In this document: piece after piece, positions 18,093 through 25,753 of the stretch | Layout of the letters: each line of letters opens with the position of its first letter | Position numbering within the stretch: the stretch's first letter is position 1 | Source: Eubacterium limosum | GTDB lineage: Bacteria; Bacillota; Clostridia; Eubacteriales; Eubacteriaceae | Assembly: GCF_000807675.2 (NCBI RefSeq) | Contig: NZ_CP019962.1 | Span: 2,480,001-2,544,000 of the forward strand | Length of the DNA stretch: 64,000 bases | Reading direction: 5' to 3' | Notes under the pieces: generated by a model | Seen by the model: the letters and a program-made list of their open reading frames with translations, nothing else | Told to the model about the DNA's origin: nothing | Database searches by the model: none | Made by a program: the position numbers and the translations under genes

Positions 18093-18160
18093 ATAACGGT
18101 AAAATAATATTCATTTCGGTAAAAAGAGACGATTTCAGTAAAAACAGAACGATTTTGGTA
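18093..18160. promoter_or_regulatory. Four tandem direct repeats between divergent genes (candidate operator)
   Basis: The words ATAACGGTA (18093), ATTTCGGTA (18113), ATTTCAGTA (18132) and ATTTTGGTA (18152) recur every 19-20 bp, about two helical turns. LytTR regulators bind direct repeats of this geometry, so the neighbouring response regulator is the first candidate, the recombinase-like protein the second. Confidence 0.6.
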
Positions 18161-18296
18161 GAGAAAAGGCCGTTTTACACGCTAGTCAGGAGATATTTTA
18201 TCTTTACCATTGTGGAAAGAACATTACTGTTATTTACGTTGAAGAAAAAGAATTGAATTGCTATAATAAAGTTATAATTGCAAAGGAGATGTTATT

Positions 18297-18713
18297 TTGG
18301 AAGGAAAAAAATATTTAAAATTTTCGGGTATTATTTTAGTTATTTTTGGTATCGCGCAGCTTCTGCTGGCCTGTTTTGCCTTTGCTGGCGGCGGGATCGC
18401 GGCTTTAAGCACCAGTGCGGGCGGTGACAGCAGTCTGGCGGCTGCCGGAACAACCGCTGTTTTAGGCGGTGCTATCCTGGTGGTTACCGCTGCTTTTAAC
18501 CTTATTTTCGGCATCATGGCAGTTAAAAACTGCGACAACGCCGGAAAGGCCAAGGCGCTGCGTGTCATGGGCGTGGTGCTGCTTGTTTTAGCGGTCGCTT
18601 CGCTCATCATTTATATCAGCGGCGGCCTGGCAGTGGTGGTCGGCTGCCTTGTTGATCTTATGATCAGCATTATTTACTTCTGGGGCGCTCAGAAAAATGT
18701 GCAGTCCCTGTAA
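18297..18713 (+). CDS. Small four-helix membrane protein
   Basis: The 138-residue protein has four hydrophobic segments (about 10-35, 55-78, 92-113 and 115-130) and a Gly/Ala-rich loop. There is no enzymatic motif, and I cannot assign it beyond a DUF4064-like or other small membrane family. It starts with TTG eight bases after AAGGAG. It is divergent from the recombinase/AgrC/AgrA operon across the four-repeat region, so it is a candidate target of that system. Confidence 0.7.
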   Translation: MEGKKYLKFSGIILVIFGIAQLLLACFAFAGGGIAALSTSAGGDSSLAAAGTTAVLGGAILVVTAAFNLIFGIMAVKNCDNAGKAKALRVMGVVLLVLAVASLIIYISGGLAVVVGCLVDLMISIIYFWGAQKNVQSL

Positions 18714-18784
18714 GTGTAAGCACAGTGGCTGGGCTGCGCGCGTGTAAGGTTCGGCGGTTTAGAATTTAAGGAGCCTGTCCCTGA

Positions 18785-18819
18785 GAAACTGAAGGTTTGA
18801 TGCCTTTAGTTTCTTTTTT
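18785..18819 (+). terminator. Rho-independent terminator after the small membrane-protein gene
   Basis: GAAACT-GAAGG pairs with CCTTTAGTTTC and is followed by six Ts. The arms resemble the terminator at 4667-4702. Confidence 0.85.
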
Positions 18820-18862
18820 AGTTTACGTGGAATATAGGTAAAAATATGAATTAATTCTTAAA

Positions 18863-18904
18863 TTCCTAAAAAGTATTGATTTTTTTAGGAAAAGATTGTA
18901 TAAT
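18863..18904 (+). promoter_or_regulatory. Promoter and inverted-repeat operator of the URO-D-like gene
   Basis: TTGATT (18876-18881), a 17-bp spacer and TATAAT (18899-18904) form a sigma-A-type promoter. The -35 box sits inside an inverted repeat, TTCCTAAAAA (18863-18872) and TTTTTAGGAA (18882-18891). The half-word TTTAGGAATTAAT recurs in front of the nearby TetR gene, which makes TetR the likely binder. Confidence 0.6.
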
Positions 18905-18936
18905 TCAAATAAAATACAATGGAGAAGGTGGAAAAA

Positions 18937-20103
18937 ATGGATCAAACAAAAGCTTTTCAGGAAAGAATCGAGATATTCGATGACGCGGTACGGATGAAAA
19001 AGCGTCCTAAAAGAGTTCCTTTTGTCACAAACGATGCCTTTTGGCGGTATTATGATCTTGGATACACTCTGAGTGATGCCCTGATGGATCAACAGAAAAT
19101 TGAAGACGCTAACATTGATTTTCAAAGGCGCTACCAGTTTGACACGCTGCTGGATATTGGAGACCGCAATCCTCTGATTATGACAAGGAGTCTGGGGAAC
19201 TTTGAGTATGGCATTGACGATGTGAACAACACACTGATGCTGAAGGAACAGACGCATTTTCATGAGGATGACTATGATGCATTTGTACAAAACCCTTTAA
19301 AAACACTGTGGGAAAATATTATTCCGAGGAAGTACACTTACTTTAAAGAAGGGATGCCCCTCGAGACCATTCAGAGGACTCTCGGAGAATTTCTCGCCTA
19401 TGATCAGGCCATGGGAAAGACCAACAAGCGCCTGGCAGAGGAATGCGGCGTACCACCCATTCTGGACAGCGTACACGGCGCCAGAATTTACCCAGCCTTT
19501 GAAGCGCTGTATAATTTTTTGAGAGGTATGAAGGGCCTGTCGCGGGATCTTCGCAAAATACCTGAAAAAGTGCTGGCCTTTAACGAGGTCTACCACAATG
19601 TTTTTGTCAAAAATTTAATTGACGGCATCACCCACGCAGACACAAAGACAAGCGCCTTTACCGCGTTTACCATCATGCTGAGCGATAACATGATCAATCC
19701 AAAGCAGTTTGAAAAATTCTTCTGGCCGCAGTTTAAGGAACTGGCCGATAAAATCGTCGAGACGGACAATACAATGTTTGTTTTGAGTGAGGGATCCTTC
19801 AAGCATGTGGCCGAATACCTGCAGGAGCTGCCAAAGGGGCATTTTTGCTTTTATGTTGAGATGGATGATATTTTTGAGACGCGGAAACGCCTGCCAAACC
19901 TGTGTCTGTGGGGAGGTCTGCCGGTGTCCCTCATCGCCAGAGGAACAAAACAGGAATGCATTGATTACGCTAAACGCGTGATTGATGAAGTTGGAAGGGA
20001 TGGCGGTCTGGTGCTGTGCACCAATAAGTTCACATCACATCCAAAGGACTGTAACCGTGAAAATCTGCTGGCTGTCAGTGAGTTTGTGCACCAATATCAA
20101 TAA
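18937..20103 (+). CDS. Uroporphyrinogen-decarboxylase-fold protein (methyltransferase-like)
   Basis: The 388-residue length and the C-terminal layout (FYVEMDDIF..., LCLWGGLPVSLIARGT, ECIDYAKRVIDEV, GGLVLCTNK) fit the URO-D superfamily. In acetogens that superfamily includes corrinoid-dependent methyltransferases as well as HemE. The haem-type HemE N-terminus is absent, and I see no clear HxCxnC zinc motif, so the reaction is uncertain. ATG 18937 follows GGAGAAGGTGG; an upstream in-frame ATG includes that site. A 50-residue ORF follows 12 bp later, and a TetR gene converges from the other side. No corrinoid protein gene is adjacent. Confidence 0.65.
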   Translation: MDQTKAFQERIEIFDDAVRMKKRPKRVPFVTNDAFWRYYDLGYTLSDALMDQQKIEDANIDFQRRYQFDTLLDIGDRNPLIMTRSLGNFEYGIDDVNNTLMLKEQTHFHEDDYDAFVQNPLKTLWENIIPRKYTYFKEGMPLETIQRTLGEFLAYDQAMGKTNKRLAEECGVPPILDSVHGARIYPAFEALYNFLRGMKGLSRDLRKIPEKVLAFNEVYHNVFVKNLIDGITHADTKTSAFTAFTIMLSDNMINPKQFEKFFWPQFKELADKIVETDNTMFVLSEGSFKHVAEYLQELPKGHFCFYVEMDDIFETRKRLPNLCLWGGLPVSLIARGTKQECIDYAKRVIDEVGRDGGLVLCTNKFTSHPKDCNRENLLAVSEFVHQYQ

Positions 20104-20115
20104 AGGAGAGAAAAA

Positions 20116-20268
20116 ATGGCTGATCATAAAGAAAATATAGAAGAGATGGACTATACCAAATATCCGGACGGCGTGGAAGCGTTAAAGCCAATGCTTGATT
20201 TTTTGCCGGATGATGCAGCAAAGGATGGGCTGTTGGCAGGATTTGTCTTGTTTCTGTCACTGATGTAG
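20116..20268 (+). CDS. 50-residue ORF downstream of the URO-D-like gene
   Basis: The predicted peptide begins MADHKENIEEMDYTKYPDGV and ends LAGFVLFLSLM, acidic in front and hydrophobic at the end. The ATG is preceded by AAGGAGAG at ideal distance and only 12 bp separate it from the previous stop. A terminator follows, so it looks translated as the second gene of the operon. I do not recognise it. It could be a real small protein or the remnant of a truncated partner gene. Confidence 0.5.
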   Translation: MADHKENIEEMDYTKYPDGVEALKPMLDFLPDDAAKDGLLAGFVLFLSLM

Positions 20269-20286
20269 GGCAGTGGAGTGAATGAA

Positions 20287-20315
20287 AAAACGCCTGTGAA
20301 CAGTGCAGGCGTTTT
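20287..20315. terminator. Bidirectional terminator
   Basis: AAAACGCCTG and CAGGCGTTTT form a 10-bp stem with A- and T-rich ends, placed between the convergent 50-residue ORF and the TetR gene. Confidence 0.85.
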
Positions 20316-20317
20316 AT

Positions 20318-20962
20318 TTATGCAAGGAATTTCAGGTGGGAAAAATCCCTTTCGGCTATAAAATGATGGGAAAAGGTCATCAGGTTTTCAAAAACGGCGG
20401 GGGGAACCTCCAGGTTTTTACAGGTGTTCCGGATCAGGTAATAGACAAGCTGATCAAGGGTCAGATGCAGGTTGCCAGCAAAAAAGTTTAAAAAGATTTC
20501 GCGCCGTGTCCCAAACTCCGCCAGAAGGATGATTTCAAAGTCGAGGGGCTCGGGGCTGCGGCCAAGGGCGCCCAGCATTTCGTGGTATTTTTCACGCATG
20601 AGCCCGTGCATCACCCGGTAATTTGACTTATCCTGGATGATTTCGCAGTAAAAGCGCTTGTTGTGTTCATCGGTAAGAACAATGGTATAAACCATAAACT
20701 GAAAGAGGCAGAACTGTTCCAGCGGGTTTGTCACTGCGCTTTTTTTAATAAAATGGTAAATATCTGTAAAAAATTGCCGATAGATTTCCTCGACAAGGTC
20801 GTCCTTCTTTTTGAAGTAGTAGTTTAAGTTGCCGAGGCTCAGATCCGCCAGTGCCGCAATGGATTTTAGCTGTGTGGCGTGATAGCCGTTCTGATAAAAT
20901 GCATCCTTAGCAAAATGCAGGATCTTTTCCTTTGTGAGATTTCCTTTTCGTTTAATTGCCAT
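20318..20962 (-). CDS. TetR/AcrR-family transcriptional regulator
   Basis: The 214-residue protein has an N-terminal TetR helix-turn-helix (KEKILHFAKDAFYQNGYHAT, then LKSIAALADLSLGNLNYYFKKKDDLVEEIY). A divergent all-helical ligand domain follows. TetR proteins usually repress their neighbours, here the URO-D-like operon (convergent) and the SnoaL-like gene (divergent). A shared TTTAGGAATTAAT-like word lies in both promoter regions. The ligand is unknown. Confidence 0.88.
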   Translation of the reverse strand: MAIKRKGNLTKEKILHFAKDAFYQNGYHATQLKSIAALADLSLGNLNYYFKKKDDLVEEIYRQFFTDIYHFIKKSAVTNPLEQFCLFQFMVYTIVLTDEHNKRFYCEIIQDKSNYRVMHGLMREKYHEMLGALGRSPEPLDFEIILLAEFGTRREIFLNFFAGNLHLTLDQLVYYLIRNTCKNLEVPPAVFENLMTFSHHFIAERDFSHLKFLA

Positions 20963-21070
20963 AGTTATCGCCCTCCCTCAAAAGTATAGCATAAAAACAG
21001 AGATGAAAATAGAATTATTTAGGAATTAATCTACAAAAAACTATAAAGAAAGCAAAATGAGGTAAAATTT

Positions 21071-21682
21071 ATGTTTAAAAGATTATATGATGTGGATGAC
21101 AGTCTGCAAAAAGATCTGTTTCTGGTAAAGGAGCTGGTCACCTTTGAGCGGTTCTGCCGGGATCAGAGTCTGTGGACAGAGATGAAGAAATGCTTCCACC
21201 CCGAATCAACTGTGTGTATTTCCTGGTATAAGGGCAGCGGACAGGGCTTTATTGAAGCTTCTGAAAAAATGAAAAGTTTTGCGCCGCATAAAATCAATCA
21301 TATGGTAGTCCGCTGCAATGGCGACAGAGCCGTGGCGGAATGTATCACCAGTATACAGATGCGCCAGAAGCTGCAGGGGCAGTGGTATGACCTGACCTCT
21401 TACGCGCGGCTGCATTACCGGCTGGTAAGGGAGAGGGACTGCTGGCTTATCTTATCGTTGACCGGCATTTATGAGAAGGACACCGTGGAGCCGGCTTACT
21501 GCATTGGTACGCCTCAGCCCCTTGATTTTGACCCGGAAGGCTATCGACCGTCTTATGCTGCTCTGTGCTATTTCTTTGAAAAATCGGGCATGGCGTTTTA
21601 CGATGACCTGCCGGGGATCGACCGGCCGGAAATGGTGAACGCTCTCTATGAATCGAGCGGAAAGTGGCTTTCGGAAGCGTAA
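21071..21682 (+). CDS. SnoaL/NTF2-like fold protein
   Basis: The 203-residue protein begins with a helical part followed by the alternating strand pattern of SnoaL_4 domains (DQSLWTEMKKCFHPESTVCISWYKGSGQGF, here broken as DQSLWTEMKKCFHP and WYKGSGQGF). The middle contains YARLHYRLVRERDCWLI. Such small cone-shaped proteins are isomerases, dehydratases or ligand binders; no function can be assigned. It is divergent from the TetR gene with 108 bp between, so TetR control is plausible. It ends at a repeat-family terminator. Confidence 0.65.
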   Translation: MFKRLYDVDDSLQKDLFLVKELVTFERFCRDQSLWTEMKKCFHPESTVCISWYKGSGQGFIEASEKMKSFAPHKINHMVVRCNGDRAVAECITSIQMRQKLQGQWYDLTSYARLHYRLVRERDCWLILSLTGIYEKDTVEPAYCIGTPQPLDFDPEGYRPSYAALCYFFEKSGMAFYDDLPGIDRPEMVNALYESSGKWLSEA

Positions 21683-21693
21683 GGCGCTTCCCA

Positions 21694-21732
21694 ATACCCG
21701 GGACGTAACGTCTGGTTATGTCCTGGGTATTT
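21694..21732 (+). terminator. Terminator, GGGACGT family copy 3
   Basis: ATACCCGGGACGTAAC and GTTATGTCCTGGGTAT arms, a five-base loop and seven Ts follow the SnoaL-like gene. Confidence 0.85.
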
Positions 21733-21848
21733 TTTTGCTGCCCTGAAGTTACTTTAAGGTTTTTCTGTTAAAATGGATCGATGTACTGCAGCCTGTGCTT
21801 TTAGATTGATCTTTTTCTGTTAAAAAAAGAATTATTTTTGATTTTTGA

Positions 21849-21874
21849 GTTTAAAAGGTGAGAAATTTGGGTAT
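21849..21874 (+). promoter_or_regulatory. Sigma-B-type promoter of the sigma-factor operon
   Basis: GTTTAA, a 14-bp spacer and GGGTAT match the sigma-B consensus at every base of both boxes. The -10 box ends 77 bp before the first gene of the operon, which encodes a sigma-B-like factor. Confidence 0.75.
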
Positions 21875-21951
21875 AATAATCTTAGTGATGTTGAATGAGC
21901 GCATATTAGGAGCTGTTTAACAGCTCAACTATGTTCGTTGAGGAGGATATA

Positions 21952-22263
21952 ATGTTTGAAATAAGTGAATTAGAAAACGGCCGGGAAGGTGTACGTGTTA
22001 CAGGAGAAGTTGATATCTATACTGCCACGCAGTTTAAGGAACCCATCGAAAAATTGATTGAAGCAAATACAAAAGACATTTTTCTGGATTTAACGGACCT
22101 GTCTTACATTGACAGCACAGGAATCGGTATCCTGATTGAGCTGCGCAAAGGCAGTATGAGCAGAGATCTGAACATGACGCTGATCAATCCTCAGAAAAAT
22201 GTTGTTAAGCTGCTGCAGCTGACCGGTGTCGATCAAATTTTTAGTATTGTGGAGGAAAAATAG
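21952..22263 (+). CDS. Anti-sigma factor antagonist (STAS domain, RsbV-like)
   Basis: The 103-residue STAS protein has the phospho-acceptor loop LSYIDSTGIGILIEL (Ser55/Thr56). Unphosphorylated antagonists of this type bind the anti-sigma kinase and free the sigma factor. GAGGAGG precedes ATG 21952; an in-frame ATG 21 bp upstream would swallow it. It is first in a three-gene antagonist/anti-sigma/sigma operon, with two bases between it and the next gene. Confidence 0.92.
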   Translation: MFEISELENGREGVRVTGEVDIYTATQFKEPIEKLIEANTKDIFLDLTDLSYIDSTGIGILIELRKGSMSRDLNMTLINPQKNVVKLLQLTGVDQIFSIVEEK

Positions 22264-22265
22264 CA

Positions 22266-22706
22266 ATGAGTGATATGAGTTGCAGTACATGCAGAAGTTT
22301 GCAGGGAGAAACAGTTCACATTAGCCTGCCGAGTCTTCCGCAGTTTGTCAGCCTTGCGCGCCTGACGGTTGCATCAGTCGGAAATATCGTTGGCTTTTCG
22401 ATTGATGTGGTAGAGGACCTGAAGGTTGCCGTTTCCGAGGCCTGCACGAACGCCCTGCGTCATGGCTGCTCGAGCGAGCAGTGCTATGATCTGTATTATC
22501 AGCTTGATCAGGACAAGCTTACCATTCGTGTCGAAGACCGTGGTGAGGGATATGAACCTGAAAGCGTCAGTGAGCCGGAACTGCCCGGCAACCAGGCCGG
22601 CGGCTTTGGCCTGTTTATTATTAAATCGTTGATGGATGAGGTAGAAATCGTCAGTAATAAAGGAATGGGTACCAGTATCACGATGGTGAAATACCTGAGG
22701 ACGTAA
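22266..22706 (+). CDS. Anti-sigma serine kinase (RsbW-like, HATPase)
   Basis: The 146-residue GHKL ATPase has the N-box VVEDLKVAVSEACTNALRHG, G1 VEDRGEGYEP and G2 GGFGLFIIKSLMDEV. It should bind the sigma factor downstream and phosphorylate the STAS protein upstream. A short Cys-containing N-terminus (SDMSCSTCRSL) precedes the domain and is unusual; a redox or metal role is possible but unproven. It is spaced 2 bp from both neighbours. Confidence 0.92.
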   Translation: MSDMSCSTCRSLQGETVHISLPSLPQFVSLARLTVASVGNIVGFSIDVVEDLKVAVSEACTNALRHGCSSEQCYDLYYQLDQDKLTIRVEDRGEGYEPESVSEPELPGNQAGGFGLFIIKSLMDEVEIVSNKGMGTSITMVKYLRT

Positions 22707-22707
22707 G

Positions 22708-23460
22708 ATGGAATATCCAAATCAAATGACAAAACAGGAATCAAAAAAGCTGTTTATCGAATATAAGAAAACAGGCGATAAGGAAATTCGTGATCGCCTC
22801 ATCGAGAATTTCCTGTATATTCCTAAATTACTGGTCAAAAAATACGCTTACCGCAGCAACGATGTGGAAGATATTTATCAGGTTGCCTGTCTGGGCCTGA
22901 TGTACGCGGTCGAACGCTACGACCCTGACAGGGGCTTTGAATTTGACACCTTTGCATCACCAACCATCATCGGCGAAATTAAAAAATATTATCGTGACAA
23001 ACAGTGGATCATCCGGGTTCCGAGAAGGATTCAGGAGCTCAACCGCGAGATTAACCGGGCGAAGACAACCCTGGAGCATAAGCTCATGAAGACACCGACA
23101 ATCTCTGAGATAGCCGACTACCTGGAAGTGACCGAGGAAGCTGTGATCGAAGCGATGGAAGGCAATAATGTCTTTTATCCAAAATCCTTATCAACAGAAT
23201 TTGAAAGCAATGCAGACGGACAGGAAGCAACGCTCTTAGACTTGATCGGTGAAGAAGATGAACGGATTGAAAACATTGGAAATGTCGAGGACCTCCGCCA
23301 GCGCCTGGAAAGCCTGAACCCAGTCGAGCGGATGATCATCGAAGAGCGTTATTATAACGGAAAAACCCAGAAGGAGGTGGCCGCCATTATTGGCAAATCA
23401 CAGATGACGGTATCCCGTCTGGAAAAGAAGGTTATGGAGAAGCTGAGAGCTAACCTGTAA
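22708..23460 (+). CDS. Sigma-70 family factor, SigB/SigF type
   Basis: The 250-residue length and the region 2 core (DVEDIYQVACLGLMYAVERYDP, here DIYQVACLGLMYAVERYDP) identify the SigB/F/G group. So do FDTFASPTIIGEIKKYYRD, WIIRVPRRIQEL and region 4 (GKTQKEVAAIIGKSQMTVSR). Position after RsbV- and RsbW-like genes supports partner-switch control. The operon carries a perfect sigma-B-type promoter, so positive autoregulation is likely. In this organism it could serve general stress or, if sporulation is present, an early compartment role; the promoter favours stress. Confidence 0.9.
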   Translation: MEYPNQMTKQESKKLFIEYKKTGDKEIRDRLIENFLYIPKLLVKKYAYRSNDVEDIYQVACLGLMYAVERYDPDRGFEFDTFASPTIIGEIKKYYRDKQWIIRVPRRIQELNREINRAKTTLEHKLMKTPTISEIADYLEVTEEAVIEAMEGNNVFYPKSLSTEFESNADGQEATLLDLIGEEDERIENIGNVEDLRQRLESLNPVERMIIEERYYNGKTQKEVAAIIGKSQMTVSRLEKKVMEKLRANL

Positions 23461-23480
23461 TCTTAAGAAAAACAAGGCAG

Positions 23481-23512
23481 AAAGGGGATTTCGATCCCCT
23501 TTAAAATTTTTT
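23481..23512 (+). terminator. Terminator of the sigma operon
   Basis: AAAGGGGAT and ATCCCCTTT arms with a TTCG tetraloop, followed by AAAATTTTTTT. Confidence 0.9.
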
Positions 23513-23667
23513 TGTAATTCTTTACAAGTTTTAGTGGATAATTTCTGCAAAATATTATAAAATAGTAACATGCAACAAACCAAACGCATTTTCGGGAAAA
23601 ATAACCTTTTAAAATAATGATTTCGAGAAAATGCAATCATTTAAGAATCTAGCAAGGGGGAAGAAGC

Positions 23668-25752
23668 ATGAAAACGTATCCAACCAAAAACATCAGAAAT
23701 ATCCTTTTATTAGGACATGGAGGAAGCGGCAAGACAACATTGACAGAAGCAATGGCATTTAATGCAGGTGCCATTGACCGAATGGGCAGAGTTGATGAAG
23801 GAAACACCTTATCCGATTTTGATCCGGAAGAAAAGAGAAGAATGTTCTCAATTTCTTCATCCATTATTCCAGTAGAATATGGTGGACACAAGATTAACAT
23901 CATCGATGTACCCGGTTATTTTGATTTTATCGGGGACGCCTACGCAGCACTGAGAGTCGCAGATGCGGTTGTTATCGTAGTCGATGCTTTAGCCGGCGTA
24001 CAGGTAGGTACAGAAAAAGCCATTGAGCTTTTGTCAAAGGTTGACGTACCCGCTTTCATTGTGGTCAACAAAATGGACCGCGAAAACGCGACCTTTGCCA
24101 AGGTTATGGATAACCTGAAGGAAGCCTTTGGCAATAAGGTCATTCCTTTTGAATTACCCATGGGCGAAGGCGAGGACATGCGCGGCGTCGTCAACATTGT
24201 TGATATGACAGGAAGCGAAAGAAAAGACAACCGCTGCTTTGACGTAGAAGTACCGGAAGATATGAAGGAAGAACTGGAACCTTTCCGTGAAATGATCATG
24301 GAATCCGTTGCCCAGACCAGTGAAGAGCTGATGGAAAAATACTTTGACGGTGAAGAGCTGACCGAAGATGAAATCCACCATGGCATCCGCACCGGTGTAC
24401 TGGATGGCGACCTGATCCCGGTTCTGTGTACCTCCGCAGTACAGAATATCGGCGTAGAAACCCTGGAAAATATGATCATTGCCTATCTGCCGTCACCAAA
24501 GGACGCCAAGCCTGTTATGGGCAAGGACCCAAGAGACGGAAAAGAAGTCGAACGTGCCTGCGGCGCAAGCGAAAGCTTCTCAGCACTGGTCTTTAAGACC
24601 ATCGTTGACCCGTTTGTCGGTAAGCTGTCCATCTTTAAGGTGATGTCCGGTGTGCTCGAGGCTACTACCGAGGTTTATAACGCTACCAAGGAAGCAAAGG
24701 AAAAGACCAATCACATCTATGTGCTGCGCGGCAACAAGCAGATCGAAATTGAAGCCCTGCTGGCAGGCGACATCGGCGCTTTCTCCAAGCTGGGCGTTAC
24801 CGTCACCGGTGATACCCTGTGCGATCCCAAGGACCCGATCGTATACGACAAGATCGAATTCCCGAAACCGGTTATCTCAATGGCCATTGAACCAAAAACC
24901 AAAGCGGACATCGACAAGCTGTCCACTGGCCTCCACCGTCTGATCGAGGAAGATCCGACCATGAGCTTTAACCGCAATAACGAAACCAAACAGACACTAC
25001 TTTCAGGCCTCGGCGAAATGCACCTGGAAGTTATCTCCAATAAATTACAGCAGAAATTTGGCGTCGGCGTAAACCTTGAACCGATGAAGGTGCCATACCG
25101 TGAAACCATTCGTAAATCTGCCAGCGCCCAGGGCCGTCACAAGAAACAGTCCGGCGGTAGCGGCCAGTTCGGTGACGTATGGGTCACCTTTGAACCGGGC
25201 GATACCCCGAATGATGATTTTGTCTTTATCGACAAGGTAGTCGGCGGCGCTGTACCGAGAAACTTTATTCCACATGTCGAAAAGGGCCTGCATGACTGTA
25301 TGGTGGAAGGCGTATTGGCCGGCTATCCGGTAACCGGCGTGAAGGCCACCCTGTACGATGGTTCCTACCATGCTGTCGACTCTGATGAAATGTCCTTTAA
25401 GATGGCAGCTACTCTGGCATACCGCAAGGGGATGAAGGAAGCCTCACCGGTTCTGCTCGAACCCATCTATAAGCTGACCATCACCGTTCCGGAAGAATAC
25501 ATGGGCGATATCATGGGCGACCTCAATAAAAAACGTGGCCGTATCATGGGCATGGAACCCATCGACGGCGGAAAACAGGTTATCACCGCGGAAGCACCGC
25601 TGGCAGAATTGTTCAAATATGCCACCGAGCTGCGCTCCATGACCCAGGCCAGAGGCGAATTTGAAATGGAATATGTCCGCTACGAAGAAGCCCCGGCCAT
25701 GATCTCCGAAAAAGTCGTAGCCGAAGCCCAGGCCGCGAAGGAGAAGAAATGA
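23668..25752 (+). CDS. Elongation factor G-like GTPase (EF-G paralogue)
   Basis: The 694-residue protein has all five EF-G domains, but the GTPase motifs differ from housekeeping EF-G. The P-loop reads GHGGSGKTT (16-24) instead of AHIDAGKTT. Switch II reads DVPGYFDF (80-87), with Tyr84 at the place of the catalytic His. NKMD is normal. This is the pattern of the EF-G2-like subgroup, which may lack fast GTP hydrolysis and serve ribosome rescue or another stage. It is monocistronic and not in a str operon, which also argues against the housekeeping copy. The 3' flank carries two 66-bp direct repeats. Confidence 0.85.
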   Translation: MKTYPTKNIRNILLLGHGGSGKTTLTEAMAFNAGAIDRMGRVDEGNTLSDFDPEEKRRMFSISSSIIPVEYGGHKINIIDVPGYFDFIGDAYAALRVADAVVIVVDALAGVQVGTEKAIELLSKVDVPAFIVVNKMDRENATFAKVMDNLKEAFGNKVIPFELPMGEGEDMRGVVNIVDMTGSERKDNRCFDVEVPEDMKEELEPFREMIMESVAQTSEELMEKYFDGEELTEDEIHHGIRTGVLDGDLIPVLCTSAVQNIGVETLENMIIAYLPSPKDAKPVMGKDPRDGKEVERACGASESFSALVFKTIVDPFVGKLSIFKVMSGVLEATTEVYNATKEAKEKTNHIYVLRGNKQIEIEALLAGDIGAFSKLGVTVTGDTLCDPKDPIVYDKIEFPKPVISMAIEPKTKADIDKLSTGLHRLIEEDPTMSFNRNNETKQTLLSGLGEMHLEVISNKLQQKFGVGVNLEPMKVPYRETIRKSASAQGRHKKQSGGSGQFGDVWVTFEPGDTPNDDFVFIDKVVGGAVPRNFIPHVEKGLHDCMVEGVLAGYPVTGVKATLYDGSYHAVDSDEMSFKMAATLAYRKGMKEASPVLLEPIYKLTITVPEEYMGDIMGDLNKKRGRIMGMEPIDGGKQVITAEAPLAELFKYATELRSMTQARGEFEMEYVRYEEAPAMISEKVVAEAQAAKEKK

Positions 25753-25753
25753 C

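Noticed and set aside
18093-18160. CRISPR array
   Set aside because: Repeat words are only 9 bp, imperfect, and spaced 10-11 bp; no cas genes are present.
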